From Acetobacter sp. UBA5411 (GTDB taxonomy: Bacteria > Pseudomonadota > Alphaproteobacteria > Acetobacterales > Acetobacteraceae), in the NCBI RefSeq assembly GCF_002409645.1, contig NZ_DHNR01000005.1, positions 137,399-201,398 on the forward strand: a stretch of 64,000 nt of DNA, given 5' to 3'. The notes below the pieces were generated by a model, which was not told the origin of the DNA, did not search any database, and saw only the letters and a program-made list of their open reading frames with translations. This document shows, one piece after another, positions 17,687 to 27,604 of this stretch. The position numbers were made by a program, and so were the translations under genes. Numbering within the stretch: the stretch's first letter is position 1; each line of letters starts with the position of its first letter.

Positions 17687-18949
17687 TCATTCCGAAATCA
17701 AAATTGCACGGAAATCATTGACGTTTGTTCCGGTGGGACCGGTTACGAACAGATCATTCAGCTTGGAAAAAGCAGTCCACGCATCATTGCGTCTCAGGAA
17801 AATCTCCGGATCCAGACCGTACTGATACAGCCTCGCCGCAGTAAAGGAGTCCGCAAAAGCTCCTGCATTGTCCTCGCTACCGTCTATGCCGTCCGTGTCG
17901 GCGGCCAAGGCATGGATGCCTTCGATGCCGCTGATTCCGATAGCCAGACCCAGAGCAAATTCGCTGTTGCGCCCCCCTTTTCCTTTACCACGGAGCGTGA
18001 CGGTTGTTTCCCCACCGGACAGGAGAACGACCGGTTTTGGAAAAGGCCGATTGCGCATAACGATTTCGCGAGCGATCGCCGCGTGCATCTGCGCGATATC
18101 CCTTGCTTCACCTTCGATGGAATCCGAGAGAATGACAGCGCGGATACCTTCCATCTCAGAAACAGCTGCTGCTGCCTCCAGAGATATGGAAGCAGAAGCG
18201 ATGATCTGCACTGTGTTTTTCTGAAAAACAGGGTCATCGGGACAGGGAGATTCGACTGTCAGGGCTTCAAGATGCCGCCTGACGACTGCAGGCAACGGGA
18301 TATTGTAGCGCTCCGCTGCGTTCAGAGCATCCTGACAGGTCGTCGGATCAGGAACTGTGGGACCAGAGCCGACCAGCGCGGGATTGTCCCCGGGAATATC
18401 AGACACAATGAGGGACGCAACACGGGCTGGCCACGCGGCGGCGGCCAGCCTGCCACCTTTGATGCGCGAAACCTGCTTGCGTATCATGTTCATGACGGAG
18501 ATGGGCGCACCTGATGCAAGTAGGACTTCATTGAGCGACATTTCGTCCTGAAGCGTCAGTCCTTCGGGCGGCGCGGGCAGGAGTGCCGAACTGCCGCCAC
18601 AGATCAGGGCGATGACCAGATCGTCCGGTTCTAGTCCGCGCACCTGTTCAAACAAGAGTGTCGTCGCTTCCAGTCCCGCCTGATCCGGAACCGGATGACT
18701 GGCTTCGACCACGCGTATCCGTTCGCAGGGCGCGCCATAGCCGTAGCGCGTCACTACGATGCCGGATAACGGCCCGTCCCACGCATTTTCCAGAGCACGG
18801 GCAAGCTGGGCGACTCCCTTCCCTGCCCCGACCACGACTGTTCTGCCGGCGGGACGTGGCGGAAGAAATGGACGCAGCACGACTTCAGGGTCCGCCGCTG
18901 CAACGGCTGCTTTGAAAAGCCGCGTGAGAAACGCGCGTTCACCCGACAT
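17687..18949 (-). CDS. gck: Glycerate 2-kinase (MOFRL family; older name hydroxypyruvate reductase TtuD)
   Basis: Phosphorylates D-glycerate to 2-phosphoglycerate. At 420 residues it has the two-domain MOFRL layout: N-terminal GCK domain (VVVGAGKGVAQLARALE; ALICGGSSALLPAPPEG; MNMIRKQVSRIKGGRLA; IVSDIPGDNPALVGSGPT) and the C-terminal MOFRL region (GGETTVTLRGKGKGGRNSE; AADTDGIDGSEDNAGAF). The start has a GAGGAG site nine bases upstream. It is next to the catabolic region starting at 19 kb on the same strand and could feed glycerate from that region into glycolysis, but it has its own start region. Confidence 0.9.
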   Translation of the reverse strand: MSGERAFLTRLFKAAVAAADPEVVLRPFLPPRPAGRTVVVGAGKGVAQLARALENAWDGPLSGIVVTRYGYGAPCERIRVVEASHPVPDQAGLEATTLLFEQVRGLEPDDLVIALICGGSSALLPAPPEGLTLQDEMSLNEVLLASGAPISVMNMIRKQVSRIKGGRLAAAAWPARVASLIVSDIPGDNPALVGSGPTVPDPTTCQDALNAAERYNIPLPAVVRRHLEALTVESPCPDDPVFQKNTVQIIASASISLEAAAAVSEMEGIRAVILSDSIEGEARDIAQMHAAIAREIVMRNRPFPKPVVLLSGGETTVTLRGKGKGGRNSEFALGLAIGISGIEGIHALAADTDGIDGSEDNAGAFADSFTAARLYQYGLDPEIFLRRNDAWTAFSKLNDLFVTGPTGTNVNDFRAILISE

Positions 18950-19097
18950 GGATCTGTTCTCCTCACCCGCTTTTCCGGCTTATTCGGACAGGCCATCATG
19001 ACGAACGGTCGGCAGGATCAGGGAAAGATCATCTTCCAGTTCCTGCCGCGCTGTTATGCCATGTCCGTTTCTGATTTATGGCCGAAACGGGCTATTT

Positions 19098-20687
19098 TCA
19101 GGCTGCGACGCGGGCGTTTTCGGACGGGGCTTTTCCATCGGGACGGAAAAGAGCAGCATCCATGACGCGGAGTGAGGGAGAAACGAGCAGCGCTGTATGG
19201 GCCTGATCGAGAACCTGAGTTTGCAGATCAATACCGGGTGCAATTTCGGTGACCATCAGGCCATCCGGAGTGAGGCGCATGACACAGCGCTCAGTGACGT
19301 ACAGCACTTCCTGCCCCTGTTCGACCGCGCGTGGCCCCGAGAAGGAGACCTGTTCGAGCTGATCGACAATTTTCGCAACTTTTCCCTCTTTTTCAACGAC
19401 CAGTCTGCCGTCAACAATGTTCAGCTTCGCGCCAGCATTGAAGTAGCCGGAGAAAATGATCCGGCGGGCGCGTGAAGTGATATCGACAAAACCGCCAGCG
19501 CCAGCCGTGACATGAGGTCTGGCGGACAGTCTGGAGACGTTGACCGAGCCGTTTCTGTCGATCTGGAGGAAAGACAGTAGTGAAATATCGAAGCCACCAG
19601 CCTGAAAATAGGTGAACTGATGCGGAGACGCGACAAAGGCTTCGGCATTAGCCGAACAACCGAACTTGAAGTCCAGAAGCGGGATGCCTCCGACGGCTCC
19701 CTGTTCGATAACCCATGTGACGTCACCGTGACGACCTTCCTCAAGAAGTATCCGAGGCACATTGGCGGAGATTCCGAACCCGATGTTGACGGCCCAGCCG
19801 GGTTTCAGTTCCTGCGCGACACGGCGCGCCATGACTTTTGCCGCATCGAAAGGCGGCATAGTGAAACTGTCGAGCGGCCGGAAAACCTCGCCGGAGATGG
19901 CTGGATCGTAGGGAGTAGCAGTTGTCTGCAACTGGTTGGGCGCTTCGACGATGTAATCCACCAGAATGCCGGGAACCCTTACATCGTGAGGGCGCAGCGT
20001 GCCAGCCTGCGCGATGCTTTTCACTTGAGCTATGACGATGCCACCACTGTTATGCGCGGCAAGCGCCAGTTCCATAGCACCAAGATAGGCGCCCTCGTTT
20101 TCGAACGTCAGATTACCGCGTTCGTCAGCGGTGCTGGCGCGGATGATGGCGACATCCGGTCGGATGGAGGGGAAATACAGCCATTCCTCGCCCTGAAACT
20201 CTACTTTGCTGACCAGCGGTTTTTCGCGGGCCGCCTCATTCATCGCGCAACCTTCCTGCGCAGGGTCAACGAAGGTATCCAGTCCAACCTTTGTAAGCAC
20301 GCCGGGACGCATGGCGGCCCCTTCACGCAGGATGTCAAATATGATGCCGCTGGGCACGTTATAGGCAGCAATCTCGTTGCGGCCCAGCATCTGGCGGATG
20401 AGAGGCGGTTCGGCTGAAGACGGACCGGAAGGATAGGAACCGCCGATAATACGGGAAATGAGACCAGGTTGCGCAAGGTGATCCACACCTCGGGTTCCGA
20501 ACATGTCACCTGCGGCAATAGGATGGATTGTGGTGATGTTGCGTGGCGCACCTTCATTGCCAAATCGTTCGCCAATGGCTGCCAGAACGGCATCGGGGCA
20601 ACACAGGCCACTGGAAGAATTTACCGCGACGATAGCGCCATCTTTGATCATCGCTGCAACGTCCGCGGCGCTTTTTGTTTTTGTCAT
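19098..20687 (-). CDS. Fused acyl-CoA:acetate / 3-ketoacid CoA-transferase
   Basis: Moves CoA between an acyl-CoA and a free carboxylic acid through a glutamyl-CoA intermediate. The 529-residue protein fuses the alpha and beta halves of class I CoA-transferases: the alpha part (AAMIKDGAIVAVNSSSGLCC) and a beta part with EQGAVGGIP, where the Glu is the expected nucleophile. The ATG at 20687 with AGAGG upstream is preferred over an earlier in-frame start. A perfect 16-bp inverted repeat lies 22 bp before the start. Adjacent to tetR on the same strand. It probably activates the acid made by the catabolic cluster. Confidence 0.9.
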   Translation of the reverse strand: MTKTKSAADVAAMIKDGAIVAVNSSSGLCCPDAVLAAIGERFGNEGAPRNITTIHPIAAGDMFGTRGVDHLAQPGLISRIIGGSYPSGPSSAEPPLIRQMLGRNEIAAYNVPSGIIFDILREGAAMRPGVLTKVGLDTFVDPAQEGCAMNEAAREKPLVSKVEFQGEEWLYFPSIRPDVAIIRASTADERGNLTFENEGAYLGAMELALAAHNSGGIVIAQVKSIAQAGTLRPHDVRVPGILVDYIVEAPNQLQTTATPYDPAISGEVFRPLDSFTMPPFDAAKVMARRVAQELKPGWAVNIGFGISANVPRILLEEGRHGDVTWVIEQGAVGGIPLLDFKFGCSANAEAFVASPHQFTYFQAGGFDISLLSFLQIDRNGSVNVSRLSARPHVTAGAGGFVDITSRARRIIFSGYFNAGAKLNIVDGRLVVEKEGKVAKIVDQLEQVSFSGPRAVEQGQEVLYVTERCVMRLTPDGLMVTEIAPGIDLQTQVLDQAHTALLVSPSLRVMDAALFRPDGKAPSENARVAA

Positions 20688-20708
20688 ACCGGAACCTCTT
20701 AACCACAT

Positions 20709-20724
20709 ATAACTATCTGGTTAT
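20709..20724. promoter_or_regulatory. Candidate operator, site A (CoA-transferase)
   Basis: ATAACTATCTGGTTAT: a perfect inverted repeat of ATAAC/GTTAT around six bases, ending 22 bp before the CoA-transferase start. On the minus strand the centre reads CAGATA, identical to site B and site D. Confidence 0.7.
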
Positions 20725-20976
20725 TTATATGCACAAGACCATCTGACCTCAAGCATAATCCCATGATTCATCGATTTACCCACGCGTATGTGAAGTTATC
20801 TGAAACCGGAAAAAACCTTTTGTGCAGAAGAACTCTTCTATCTGGCAGGATTATCTGTGCAGAACCGATTCAGAGCGGCTTAAGTAATATCGTCGATCCG
20901 CGAACCCTCTTACGATTTTGCGCGGAGTTTCATGTTCTGGGCAGATGTACAGAATAGGTATTTCCGTTCAGTGCGT

Positions 20977-21672
20977 TTATTTGCAGACCAGTCTCGTAAT
21001 GGTTTGCAGATTGAACTTTATCCGTTTTTTCAGCTTGTCCGGCGCCATGAAATCACAGTCGAAGATAATGGAGCCTGTGAACCGGTTTGTAATATAATAA
21101 TAGCCAATAGCAGCGATAGTGATGTTGAGCTGCATCGCGTCAACACCCGAACGGAACACACCTGCTTTTTCTCCGCGCGCCAGAAGAGATTCTACCATAT
21201 TTAGACGGTTGCGACTGATGACTGGTAGCACTTCAGAATTCTGCAAATGCACGCCGCGTTGCAGGTTTTCATTGTTGACCAGCGTCAGAAAATCCGGGTT
21301 ATCCAGATAATATTGCCACGTGAACCGGACGAGAGTTTCAAGTGCAGTTTTCGGATCCAGATGATCCAGTTTCAGAGATTGTTCCGCCATGCAGATATCG
21401 GCATAGGCATCTTCCAGTACGCGCTCGAACAGTGCTTCCTTATTGCCAAAATAATGATAAATCATGCGCTTGTTGGCTTCAGCCCTGGCCGCGATGATAT
21501 CGACACGCGCACCGGCAAGGCCGTTCATTGCAAATTCTTTTTTAGCTGCGTCGAGAATACGTTTCTGAGTCGCCTCCGCGTCTCTAGCATGCGGCATTGG
21601 CGTTACTCTGGTGGACGCGGTCTTTTCCCCCCGCACTCCGGCCTGACTGGCGACATTCGACACTTTTGTCAT
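20977..21672 (-). CDS. TetR-family transcriptional regulator
   Basis: 231 residues. A basic, disordered N-terminal extension (about 1-32) precedes a classic TetR DNA-binding domain: RILDAAKKEFAMNGLAGARV, then IIAARAEANKRMIYHYFGNK with the usual YHYF signature, about 36-80. The rest is an alpha-helical ligand-binding domain resembling the AcrR/RutR type. It sits between the CoA-transferase and the sugar ABC operon. A near-copy of the shared operator is 65 bp upstream of its start, so autoregulation is likely. Ligand unknown; an acyl-CoA or the pathway substrate would fit. Confidence 0.92.
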   Translation of the reverse strand: MTKVSNVASQAGVRGEKTASTRVTPMPHARDAEATQKRILDAAKKEFAMNGLAGARVDIIAARAEANKRMIYHYFGNKEALFERVLEDAYADICMAEQSLKLDHLDPKTALETLVRFTWQYYLDNPDFLTLVNNENLQRGVHLQNSEVLPVISRNRLNMVESLLARGEKAGVFRSGVDAMQLNITIAAIGYYYITNRFTGSIIFDCDFMAPDKLKKRIKFNLQTITRLVCK

Positions 21673-21736
21673 GGTATCTCCTTAAACTGGCAGAGCGTGC
21701 GGCAGATCATGTCCCTAGTACCCTTTCCCAGCTTAA

Positions 21737-21752
21737 GTAACAAGACATTTAC
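21737..21752. promoter_or_regulatory. Candidate operator, site E (tetR autoregulation)
   Basis: GTAACAAGACATTTAC: inverted repeat GTAAC/TTTAC with one mismatch, 13 of 16 positions equal to GTAACCAGATAGTTAC. Lies 65 bp upstream of the tetR start. Confidence 0.55.
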
Positions 21753-21854
21753 CGGATGTAAAAATACTCGCAGATCAGTGTTTTTCCGTTATCCCCAGTC
21801 ATGAAATAATCCTTTTATACACGGTAATTTTCGCGTCTGATCGGCTCCATTCTG

Positions 21855-22889
21855 TTACGCTGACGGGGTGATCTGAACTTTCAGAATATCTGGTCTGTCT
21901 TTCAACGTATCGAACGCCTCCTGTATCTGATCAAGCGGAACGACGCTCTGCGTAAAAGGTTCAGTCCTGAAGCGGTTATGCGTCAGAAGCGTAAGCGCAT
22001 CGTGCATATCTTCGCCCATACCGGCGACTGAACCTTTTATGGAATTTTCCTTCAGGATCACGTCCAGAATCCGGAGCGGGACGGTATCATCCGGCCCTGT
22101 AATACCGAAGGCCGCAATGTGACCGCCAGGACGAATAAGATCGAAAGCACGGGCATAAAGCGCAGGCGAACCGATACTCTCGATGACGATGTCAGCACCC
22201 CTATCGCCTGTATGAGCCTTGACGATCCGCACTACGTCCTCCGGATCGGTGATTACGACATCCGCTCCAGCTTCCGTCGCGAGTTTCGCACGTTCCGGGG
22301 ACAACTCCACGGCAATAATCGGAGCCGCTCCGACAAGGCGCATCATCTGGATATGAAGATTTCCGATCGGACCTGCACCAAGCACGACAACGGACTGACC
22401 GAAGCCCACCTGAGCCTTGCGAGCAGCACGCACAACGCAAGCAACAGGTTCGGTCAGAGCTAGTATTTCTGGAGCGGTTGTCTCAGGCGCAGGAATAATC
22501 TGGCGGGCGGGCACGGAAACATACTGCGCAAAACCACCATCACAATGGATGCCTATCTGGCGCATGTCTTTACAGTTCAGAATTTCGTTTCGACGGCAGA
22601 AATAGCAGTGGCCACAGCCGATATTGATGTCGGCGACAACGCGCTGTCCGGTTTGCAGACCGCTAACGTGCTCACCGGTACGGGCGATGGTTCCGGTAAA
22701 TTCATGACCCGGAATAAAAGGCAGTCTGTCCGCAACATAATGTCCATGGAATATATGGACATCGGTGCCGCAGATACCGCAGCGGTCAACCCTGACGAGC
22801 ACATCGTCCGGACCTATGACGGGGATGGGAACTTCCCTGACCTCGAACCGGCCAGGGGCAACGAGAACGGCTGCCTGCATGGTTTCCAT
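21855..22889 (-). CDS. Zinc-dependent medium-chain alcohol/polyol dehydrogenase
   Basis: NAD(P)-dependent oxidation of an alcohol or polyol, of the sorbitol/threonine dehydrogenase type. 344 residues. Catalytic zinc ligands Cys37 (RCGICGTDVH) and His62-Glu63 (GHEFTG); structural zinc Cys92, 95, 98 and 106 (CGHCYFCRRNEILNC); Rossmann motif VVLGAGPIGNLHIQMM. The ATG at 22889 follows GGAG. It begins 19 bp after the permease gene, making it the last gene of the ABC operon, so it probably oxidises the imported compound. Confidence 0.92.
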   Translation of the reverse strand: METMQAAVLVAPGRFEVREVPIPVIGPDDVLVRVDRCGICGTDVHIFHGHYVADRLPFIPGHEFTGTIARTGEHVSGLQTGQRVVADINIGCGHCYFCRRNEILNCKDMRQIGIHCDGGFAQYVSVPARQIIPAPETTAPEILALTEPVACVVRAARKAQVGFGQSVVVLGAGPIGNLHIQMMRLVGAAPIIAVELSPERAKLATEAGADVVITDPEDVVRIVKAHTGDRGADIVIESIGSPALYARAFDLIRPGGHIAAFGITGPDDTVPLRILDVILKENSIKGSVAGMGEDMHDALTLLTHNRFRTEPFTQSVVPLDQIQEAFDTLKDRPDILKVQITPSA

Positions 22890-22908
22890 GGCTCTATCTC
22901 CACGTTAT

Positions 22909-23865
22909 TTATTTGACGACCTTCATTTTTGAACGATCTATTGTTGTCGCGATGGCGACGATCAGGACTAGACCGAAGAAAATCTGCTGTCCTGTCGCAG
23001 GAATATTAAAATAAAGCATGCTCGCCCGCACGACAGCGACAATCATGGTGCCAATCAGCGTGTTAAGGACGCCGCCGACACCGCCTGTCAGAGGCGTTCC
23101 GCCGACTAGGACGGCAACAATTGCCGGCAACAGAAAGCCTTCCGCCAGAGTTGGTGAACCACCGGAAAGACGAACAGAGAACATGAGACCGGCAATGGCT
23201 GCGAACATGCCGGAAAGAGCGAAAGCCAGAATCTTGTAACGGTCCGCACGGATGCCGGAAGCGACAACGACCGGCTCCCCTGCGCCAATGGCTTTCAATG
23301 TGCGTCCAGGTAGCATGCGGACCTGCATGAACCAGGCAATGGCAACAATCGCGAGAGCGAGGACAAGAATGTGTGGAACGCCAGCAGTCTGGCCTGTCAT
23401 CCAACCGAAAGCCTGCCGCCGCTGTTCCGTATCCATATGCAGCGCCTGCTGGCCAGACGCATATTGTCCAACGGAAAGCGCGATGCCGCCGACAGCCAGC
23501 GTTGAGATAAAAGATGGAACTTTCAGGCGTGTTGTGACCACGCCTGAAACCATTCCGGAGACCAGACCGGCTGCGATGACCAGCAGCGCGGAACCCACCC
23601 CCAGCGCAGGCAGCGAAATGGTCGCCAGTACGGTCGCCATGTTGGCGATGGACTGCGAGGACAGGTCGATGCCGCCAATATAGATAACGAACGTCATACC
23701 GGTAGCCATGATCAGCAGCGGCACCACATCAGACGACAGCGTAATCAGATTCTGCGGACTGAGAAAATTGATATCCCGCAGACCGACCAGCAGCAGCACA
23801 CTGACGAGTGTAATCCACGGAAGGTGACGCCGTAACTTTTCGGTCAGGGTCAGATCGCCACTCAC
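22909..23865 (-). CDS. Sugar ABC transporter permease (RbsC/XylH family)
   Basis: Inner-membrane permease of a ribose/xylose-type importer; about eight to ten hydrophobic segments and the family motif GGIDLSSQSIANMATVLAT followed by GTPLTGGVGGVLNTLIGTMI. The start chosen is GTG at 23865, which overlaps the ATPase stop as GTGA, a common coupling arrangement, giving 318 residues; an ATG at 23925 would overlap the ATPase gene by 64 bp and add 20 residues without homology. Second permease of this operon, so the channel is probably a heterodimer. Confidence 0.9.
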   Translation of the reverse strand: MSGDLTLTEKLRRHLPWITLVSVLLLVGLRDINFLSPQNLITLSSDVVPLLIMATGMTFVIYIGGIDLSSQSIANMATVLATISLPALGVGSALLVIAAGLVSGMVSGVVTTRLKVPSFISTLAVGGIALSVGQYASGQQALHMDTEQRRQAFGWMTGQTAGVPHILVLALAIVAIAWFMQVRMLPGRTLKAIGAGEPVVVASGIRADRYKILAFALSGMFAAIAGLMFSVRLSGGSPTLAEGFLLPAIVAVLVGGTPLTGGVGGVLNTLIGTMIVAVVRASMLYFNIPATGQQIFFGLVLIVAIATTIDRSKMKVVK

Positions 23866-25367
23866 ACCATGTGCTGGATGAGGTCGTAGAGTGACGGTTT
23901 TGCGCCCGGCTGACAGTTGAACCATTGTTTGATGTCCCCGTCTTTAATGACAGCGATGGTGTGACTGAGGCCGATTGCCTCTTCCAGTGTATCCGCGATG
24001 AGAATGATGCCGACACCGTCTGCCGACATGTCCCGGATCATGGCGTAAACATCTTCTTTCGCGCCGATATCGAGACCGCGTGTCGGATGGTCGAGCAGGA
24101 TGATGTCCGATCCGCCGCTGCGCCATTTTGCCAGAACGACTTTCTGCTGATTTCCGCCAGAAAGATTGCCACAGTCGGCATATTCGGACGGAACCTTGAT
24201 GGACAGTTTCCCGATCCATTCGCGCGCCAGCTTCCGTTCGGCTGCAATGTTGAGCACACCGCCCTTTGTGTAGTTTTTCATCTGCGAGAGCGTCATGTTC
24301 TCGAACACGTTCATGCCGCTGGCGATGCCTTCGATCTTTCGTTCCCGCGGGATGTATCCGATGCCGTGCGCTACACTGTGCGACGGGCTGAAGCGGTTGA
24401 CCGGCTTGCCACGAATGCGGAGCGTGCCTTTTTCGGGCCTGAGCATACCGAATATGGTGCGAAGAATGGGCTCCCGCCCCGATCCCTCAACGCCGACAAG
24501 GGCGAGAACCTCTCCGGCATGGAGTTTCAGAGAAACATCGTTACCACGTCCCACGATTCCGACATGATCCAGTTCGAGAAGAACCTTCTCTTCATCATAA
24601 GGAAACTGGCGATCTTCCCGGTAGTATTCAGTGCTGATGTCGCGACCGACCATCTCTTTCTGAATGGTGGCAATGCTGGCATCTTTCGCTATCATGACAT
24701 CCACGACAGCGCCGTCTTTCAGAACATAAATGCGATCTGAAAGAGCGAGTATTTCATCCAGCCGGTGAGAGACGAAAATGAAAGACGCCCGCCTCCGCAA
24801 TGCACGAACGACGCTGAACAGAAGTTCTATTTCATCGCGAGAGAGAACCGAGGTCGGTTCATCCAGCAGAATGACAAGTTTGCCCTCTACGCGCTCTTCC
24901 AAAGCAAGAACCTTGGCCAGTTCGACAAGCTGACGCTGGGCGAAAGTCAGCCGCGATGTGATGGTGGCCGGGTCGATATCCAGACCGACCTTTGCAAGCT
25001 GCACCCGCGCGGCTTTAGCCATTTTCTTCCAGCGGATCGCGCCAAAGCGAACAAAGGGTCTTTCAAAACCGAGGAAGATGTTTTCCATGACCGTCAGGTT
25101 CGGGATCAGGGACTGTTCCTGATAAACCATGCCAACGCCCATCTTCATCGCGTCACGCGGTGTCCGGAAGGTGACGGCTTGTCCATCCACCAGAATGGTG
25201 CCGCCATCCTGCTGGACCGCACCATATATGATTTTCATCAGTGTCGATTTTCCGGCACCATTTTCACCGACAAGGCCGATAATCTCCCCATCATCGATCC
25301 GGAAATCCACGCCTTTGAGCACATGCACGCCGGTATAGCGTTTTTCGATATTCTGTAGCTCGAACAT
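23862..25367 (-). CDS. Sugar ABC transporter ATPase, duplicated (RbsA/XylG family)
   Basis: 501 residues with two nucleotide-binding domains. The first has Walker A GENGAGKST (about 34-42), Walker B KLVILLDEPTSVLS and signature-like LTFAQRQLVELAKVL. The second has a degenerate Walker A (VGVEGSGREPILR), as usual in this family, and intact LSGGNQQKVVLAKWR and ILLDHPTRGLD. Note His in place of Glu after the second Walker B Asp. Energises uptake through the two adjoining permeases. Confidence 0.94.
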   Translation of the reverse strand: MFELQNIEKRYTGVHVLKGVDFRIDDGEIIGLVGENGAGKSTLMKIIYGAVQQDGGTILVDGQAVTFRTPRDAMKMGVGMVYQEQSLIPNLTVMENIFLGFERPFVRFGAIRWKKMAKAARVQLAKVGLDIDPATITSRLTFAQRQLVELAKVLALEERVEGKLVILLDEPTSVLSRDEIELLFSVVRALRRRASFIFVSHRLDEILALSDRIYVLKDGAVVDVMIAKDASIATIQKEMVGRDISTEYYREDRQFPYDEEKVLLELDHVGIVGRGNDVSLKLHAGEVLALVGVEGSGREPILRTIFGMLRPEKGTLRIRGKPVNRFSPSHSVAHGIGYIPRERKIEGIASGMNVFENMTLSQMKNYTKGGVLNIAAERKLAREWIGKLSIKVPSEYADCGNLSGGNQQKVVLAKWRSGGSDIILLDHPTRGLDIGAKEDVYAMIRDMSADGVGIILIADTLEEAIGLSHTIAVIKDGDIKQWFNCQPGAKPSLYDLIQHMV

Positions 25368-25373
25368 GGCTTC

Positions 25374-26339
25374 TTACTTTACAAATGAGAGCGAACGCCG
25401 GTCGGTGGAGAGCCAGACCGCAGTGATCACCAACAGGCCGAGGACACCGTCCTGGAAGTAATCGGCCAGACCGATGACAACCATTCCGTTGCCGATGACA
25501 TTCACGATCAGCACACCGATGAGCGTGTTCCATACGCCTCCTTCACCACCACGCAGTGCGGTGCCGCCGACCACGACAGAGGTGATGGACATGAACATGA
25601 AGTTGCGGCCGGTTTCAGTTTCAGCGATGCCCAGTCGTGCGACGGCAAAAATGGCGCCCAAGGCATAAAACATGCCGGCAAGCACGAAGCCGATGATACG
25701 TAGCCTTCCGACATTCAGACCGGATGCCCGTGCCAGATCCTCTCCGCCGCCTACGGCGTAAAAGTTGCGTCCTGTTGTCGTGTGATCCTGAATGAACCAG
25801 GCCACCAGCAGGCAGGCCAGAGCCGCGTACATCATCAAGGGGAAGCCACCAACACGCACGGTCAGCAGGGAACGGAAAAGTGGGTCATCGATCAGGATCC
25901 GGTCACCGCCTGTTATGAGCAGGGACAATCCGATACCGACGAAGCCGAGTGACAGGCTGGCCATGAAGGAGGGGATACGCAGTCTGACATGCACCAGACC
26001 GTTCACCGCGCCCATCACCGCTCCGACAAACAGTGCCACGGGGATCGCCACCCAGCCCCAACCGGCGATCGAACCGCCGAGAGCGTTGAGAGTGAGTGCA
26101 AACAGCACGGCACAGACCGCGACGGTGCCTTCCATAGAGAGATCGATTGATCCCATGAGGATGACGAACGTGACCCCAATTGCGACCATCAGGACGGGTG
26201 ATGAAGAAATGGCGATACGAGCGAAGTTACGCGGTGTGAGGAAATGGGGATTCATCGCCGTGAAAAACAGACATAAACCTGCGAGCACGAGCAGCGGCAC
26301 CCATTTCCTTAGAGTTTCCATGGCCAGGAACCTGTTCAT
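25374..26339 (-). CDS. Sugar ABC transporter permease (RbsC/XylH family)
   Basis: 321 residues, multi-pass. Family motifs MGSIDLSMEGTVAVCAVLFA and GGTALRGGEGGVWNTLIGVL. Starts at ATG 26339 with GAGG upstream and ends 6 bp before the ATPase start. With the 22909 permease it forms the membrane channel. Confidence 0.92.
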   Translation of the reverse strand: MNRFLAMETLRKWVPLLVLAGLCLFFTAMNPHFLTPRNFARIAISSSPVLMVAIGVTFVILMGSIDLSMEGTVAVCAVLFALTLNALGGSIAGWGWVAIPVALFVGAVMGAVNGLVHVRLRIPSFMASLSLGFVGIGLSLLITGGDRILIDDPLFRSLLTVRVGGFPLMMYAALACLLVAWFIQDHTTTGRNFYAVGGGEDLARASGLNVGRLRIIGFVLAGMFYALGAIFAVARLGIAETETGRNFMFMSITSVVVGGTALRGGEGGVWNTLIGVLIVNVIGNGMVVIGLADYFQDGVLGLLVITAVWLSTDRRSLSFVK

Positions 26340-26425
26340 TGATCCAGCCTCATTTTTCTGGTCAGAGTTACGACATCGTCACGGACAGGATATTTTTGAT
26401 TTTACTCTGTCGCGACAGTCTGTTT

Positions 26426-27535
26426 TTATTTGTACTGGATCTGACCGCCGGACAGCGCCCAGAAGTTTTTCCAATCGTATTTCGGGTTGGTATCTATGTA
26501 TTTCGCCTTGAAATCGCGTGCATCTTTGGTGGTGACCAGTGTCGTCGGACCGTAAAATTCGCGATGTTCTTTTGGCTCCGCTGACGGTTTGAATACGCCC
26601 GTCGCTGCGTAATATGCGAGAGAGGCCGTAATGCCACCTGCCCAGTAAGGATTGGTGAAAACGGTTGCCAAAATCTTGCCTTTTGTAACGAGATCGACTG
26701 CCTGCGGATTGCCGTCATACGAAACGATCGGCATGTTTTCGATCCCTTCGGCGCGGAGGGCTTCGATAACACCATAGGCCATGGTGTCGCTGGCGCAGTG
26801 CACACCTTTGATGGCATCGTCGTAACGGGTGAGGAACCCGGACATGACCTGATTGGCTTTCTGCGTATCCCAGTCAGCGGCCTGTACGGCAAGCAGTTCA
26901 ATATTCGGATAGGCTTTTAAAGCATTGCGAAATCCTGCAAGGCGTTCGATGGCCGGGTTATTCGAGCTGATACCTCCGAGATGAACTACGCCCCCTTTCC
27001 CACCCATGGCCTCGAACAGAACGCGAGCAGTCTGTTCGGATGGACCGACATCCGACCATGTCATGTGTGAGACATAGTGATCACCGAAATCCCAGGGATG
27101 CAGATCGTCGGTTTTATTCCAGATTGTCGAAGCGTAGGCTTGTGCTTTGCTGACAGCCTCGACGACGGGGCGGCAGTTCGGCATGTCGTTGGGATCGACT
27201 GCCAGCGCGACATTGCTGCCATAGCGGGACAAGAGGGATTGAATATCCGCCAGTGATTTTTCGCTGGACCCTTGGTTGATCAGATTGATGAGGGCGCTTT
27301 CGGGCTTTCCCAGACTCTGCACAAAGGCATTGCCTCCTGAAACGATCGCATTCCAGTAAGGATTGGTTCTGTCACGATAGCTCCATGCGATTTGCGTATC
27401 GGATGAGGCTGCTCTGGCCGCATGAGGTCTGATGGCGGACGTGACGGCTGCGCCGCACAGTCCATATGCTGACATCAGGAGCAGGTTTCGGCGGTTGATC
27501 GTCTGCTGCTCAATATATTTCCTGATGAACGACAT
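26426..27535 (-). CDS. Sugar ABC transporter periplasmic binding protein
   Basis: 369 residues. Signal sequence with NRRNLLL, a twin-arginine-like motif, ending near HAARA, followed by a type I periplasmic-binding fold (Peripla_BP_4, ribose-binding type): IAWSYRDRTNPYWNAIVSGG, VALAVDPNDMP, CASDTMAYGVIEALRAEG, IVSYDGNPQAVDL. Good ribosome-binding site (AGGAGA). First gene of the ABC operon; site D of the shared operator lies 70 bp upstream. The ligand cannot be read from the sequence; ribose/xylose/erythritol-type ligands are typical for the family. Confidence 0.92.
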   Translation of the reverse strand: MSFIRKYIEQQTINRRNLLLMSAYGLCGAAVTSAIRPHAARAASSDTQIAWSYRDRTNPYWNAIVSGGNAFVQSLGKPESALINLINQGSSEKSLADIQSLLSRYGSNVALAVDPNDMPNCRPVVEAVSKAQAYASTIWNKTDDLHPWDFGDHYVSHMTWSDVGPSEQTARVLFEAMGGKGGVVHLGGISSNNPAIERLAGFRNALKAYPNIELLAVQAADWDTQKANQVMSGFLTRYDDAIKGVHCASDTMAYGVIEALRAEGIENMPIVSYDGNPQAVDLVTKGKILATVFTNPYWAGGITASLAYYAATGVFKPSAEPKEHREFYGPTTLVTTKDARDFKAKYIDTNPKYDWKNFWALSGGQIQYK

Positions 27536-27604
27536 GTTTGTCTCCTGGAGACATGAACTGGATACGTTTTACCGCTCGCACAGATTTTTGGCTTGTAGAT
27601 GTAT

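Noticed and set aside
20834..20852. CTATCTGG near 20845 as a sixth operator copy
   Set aside because: Only the 8-base core matches; both half-sites are missing.
26351..26370. TCTGGTCAGAGTTACG between the binding protein and permease genes as an operator
   Set aside because: Only one half-site is kept and the site is internal to an operon.
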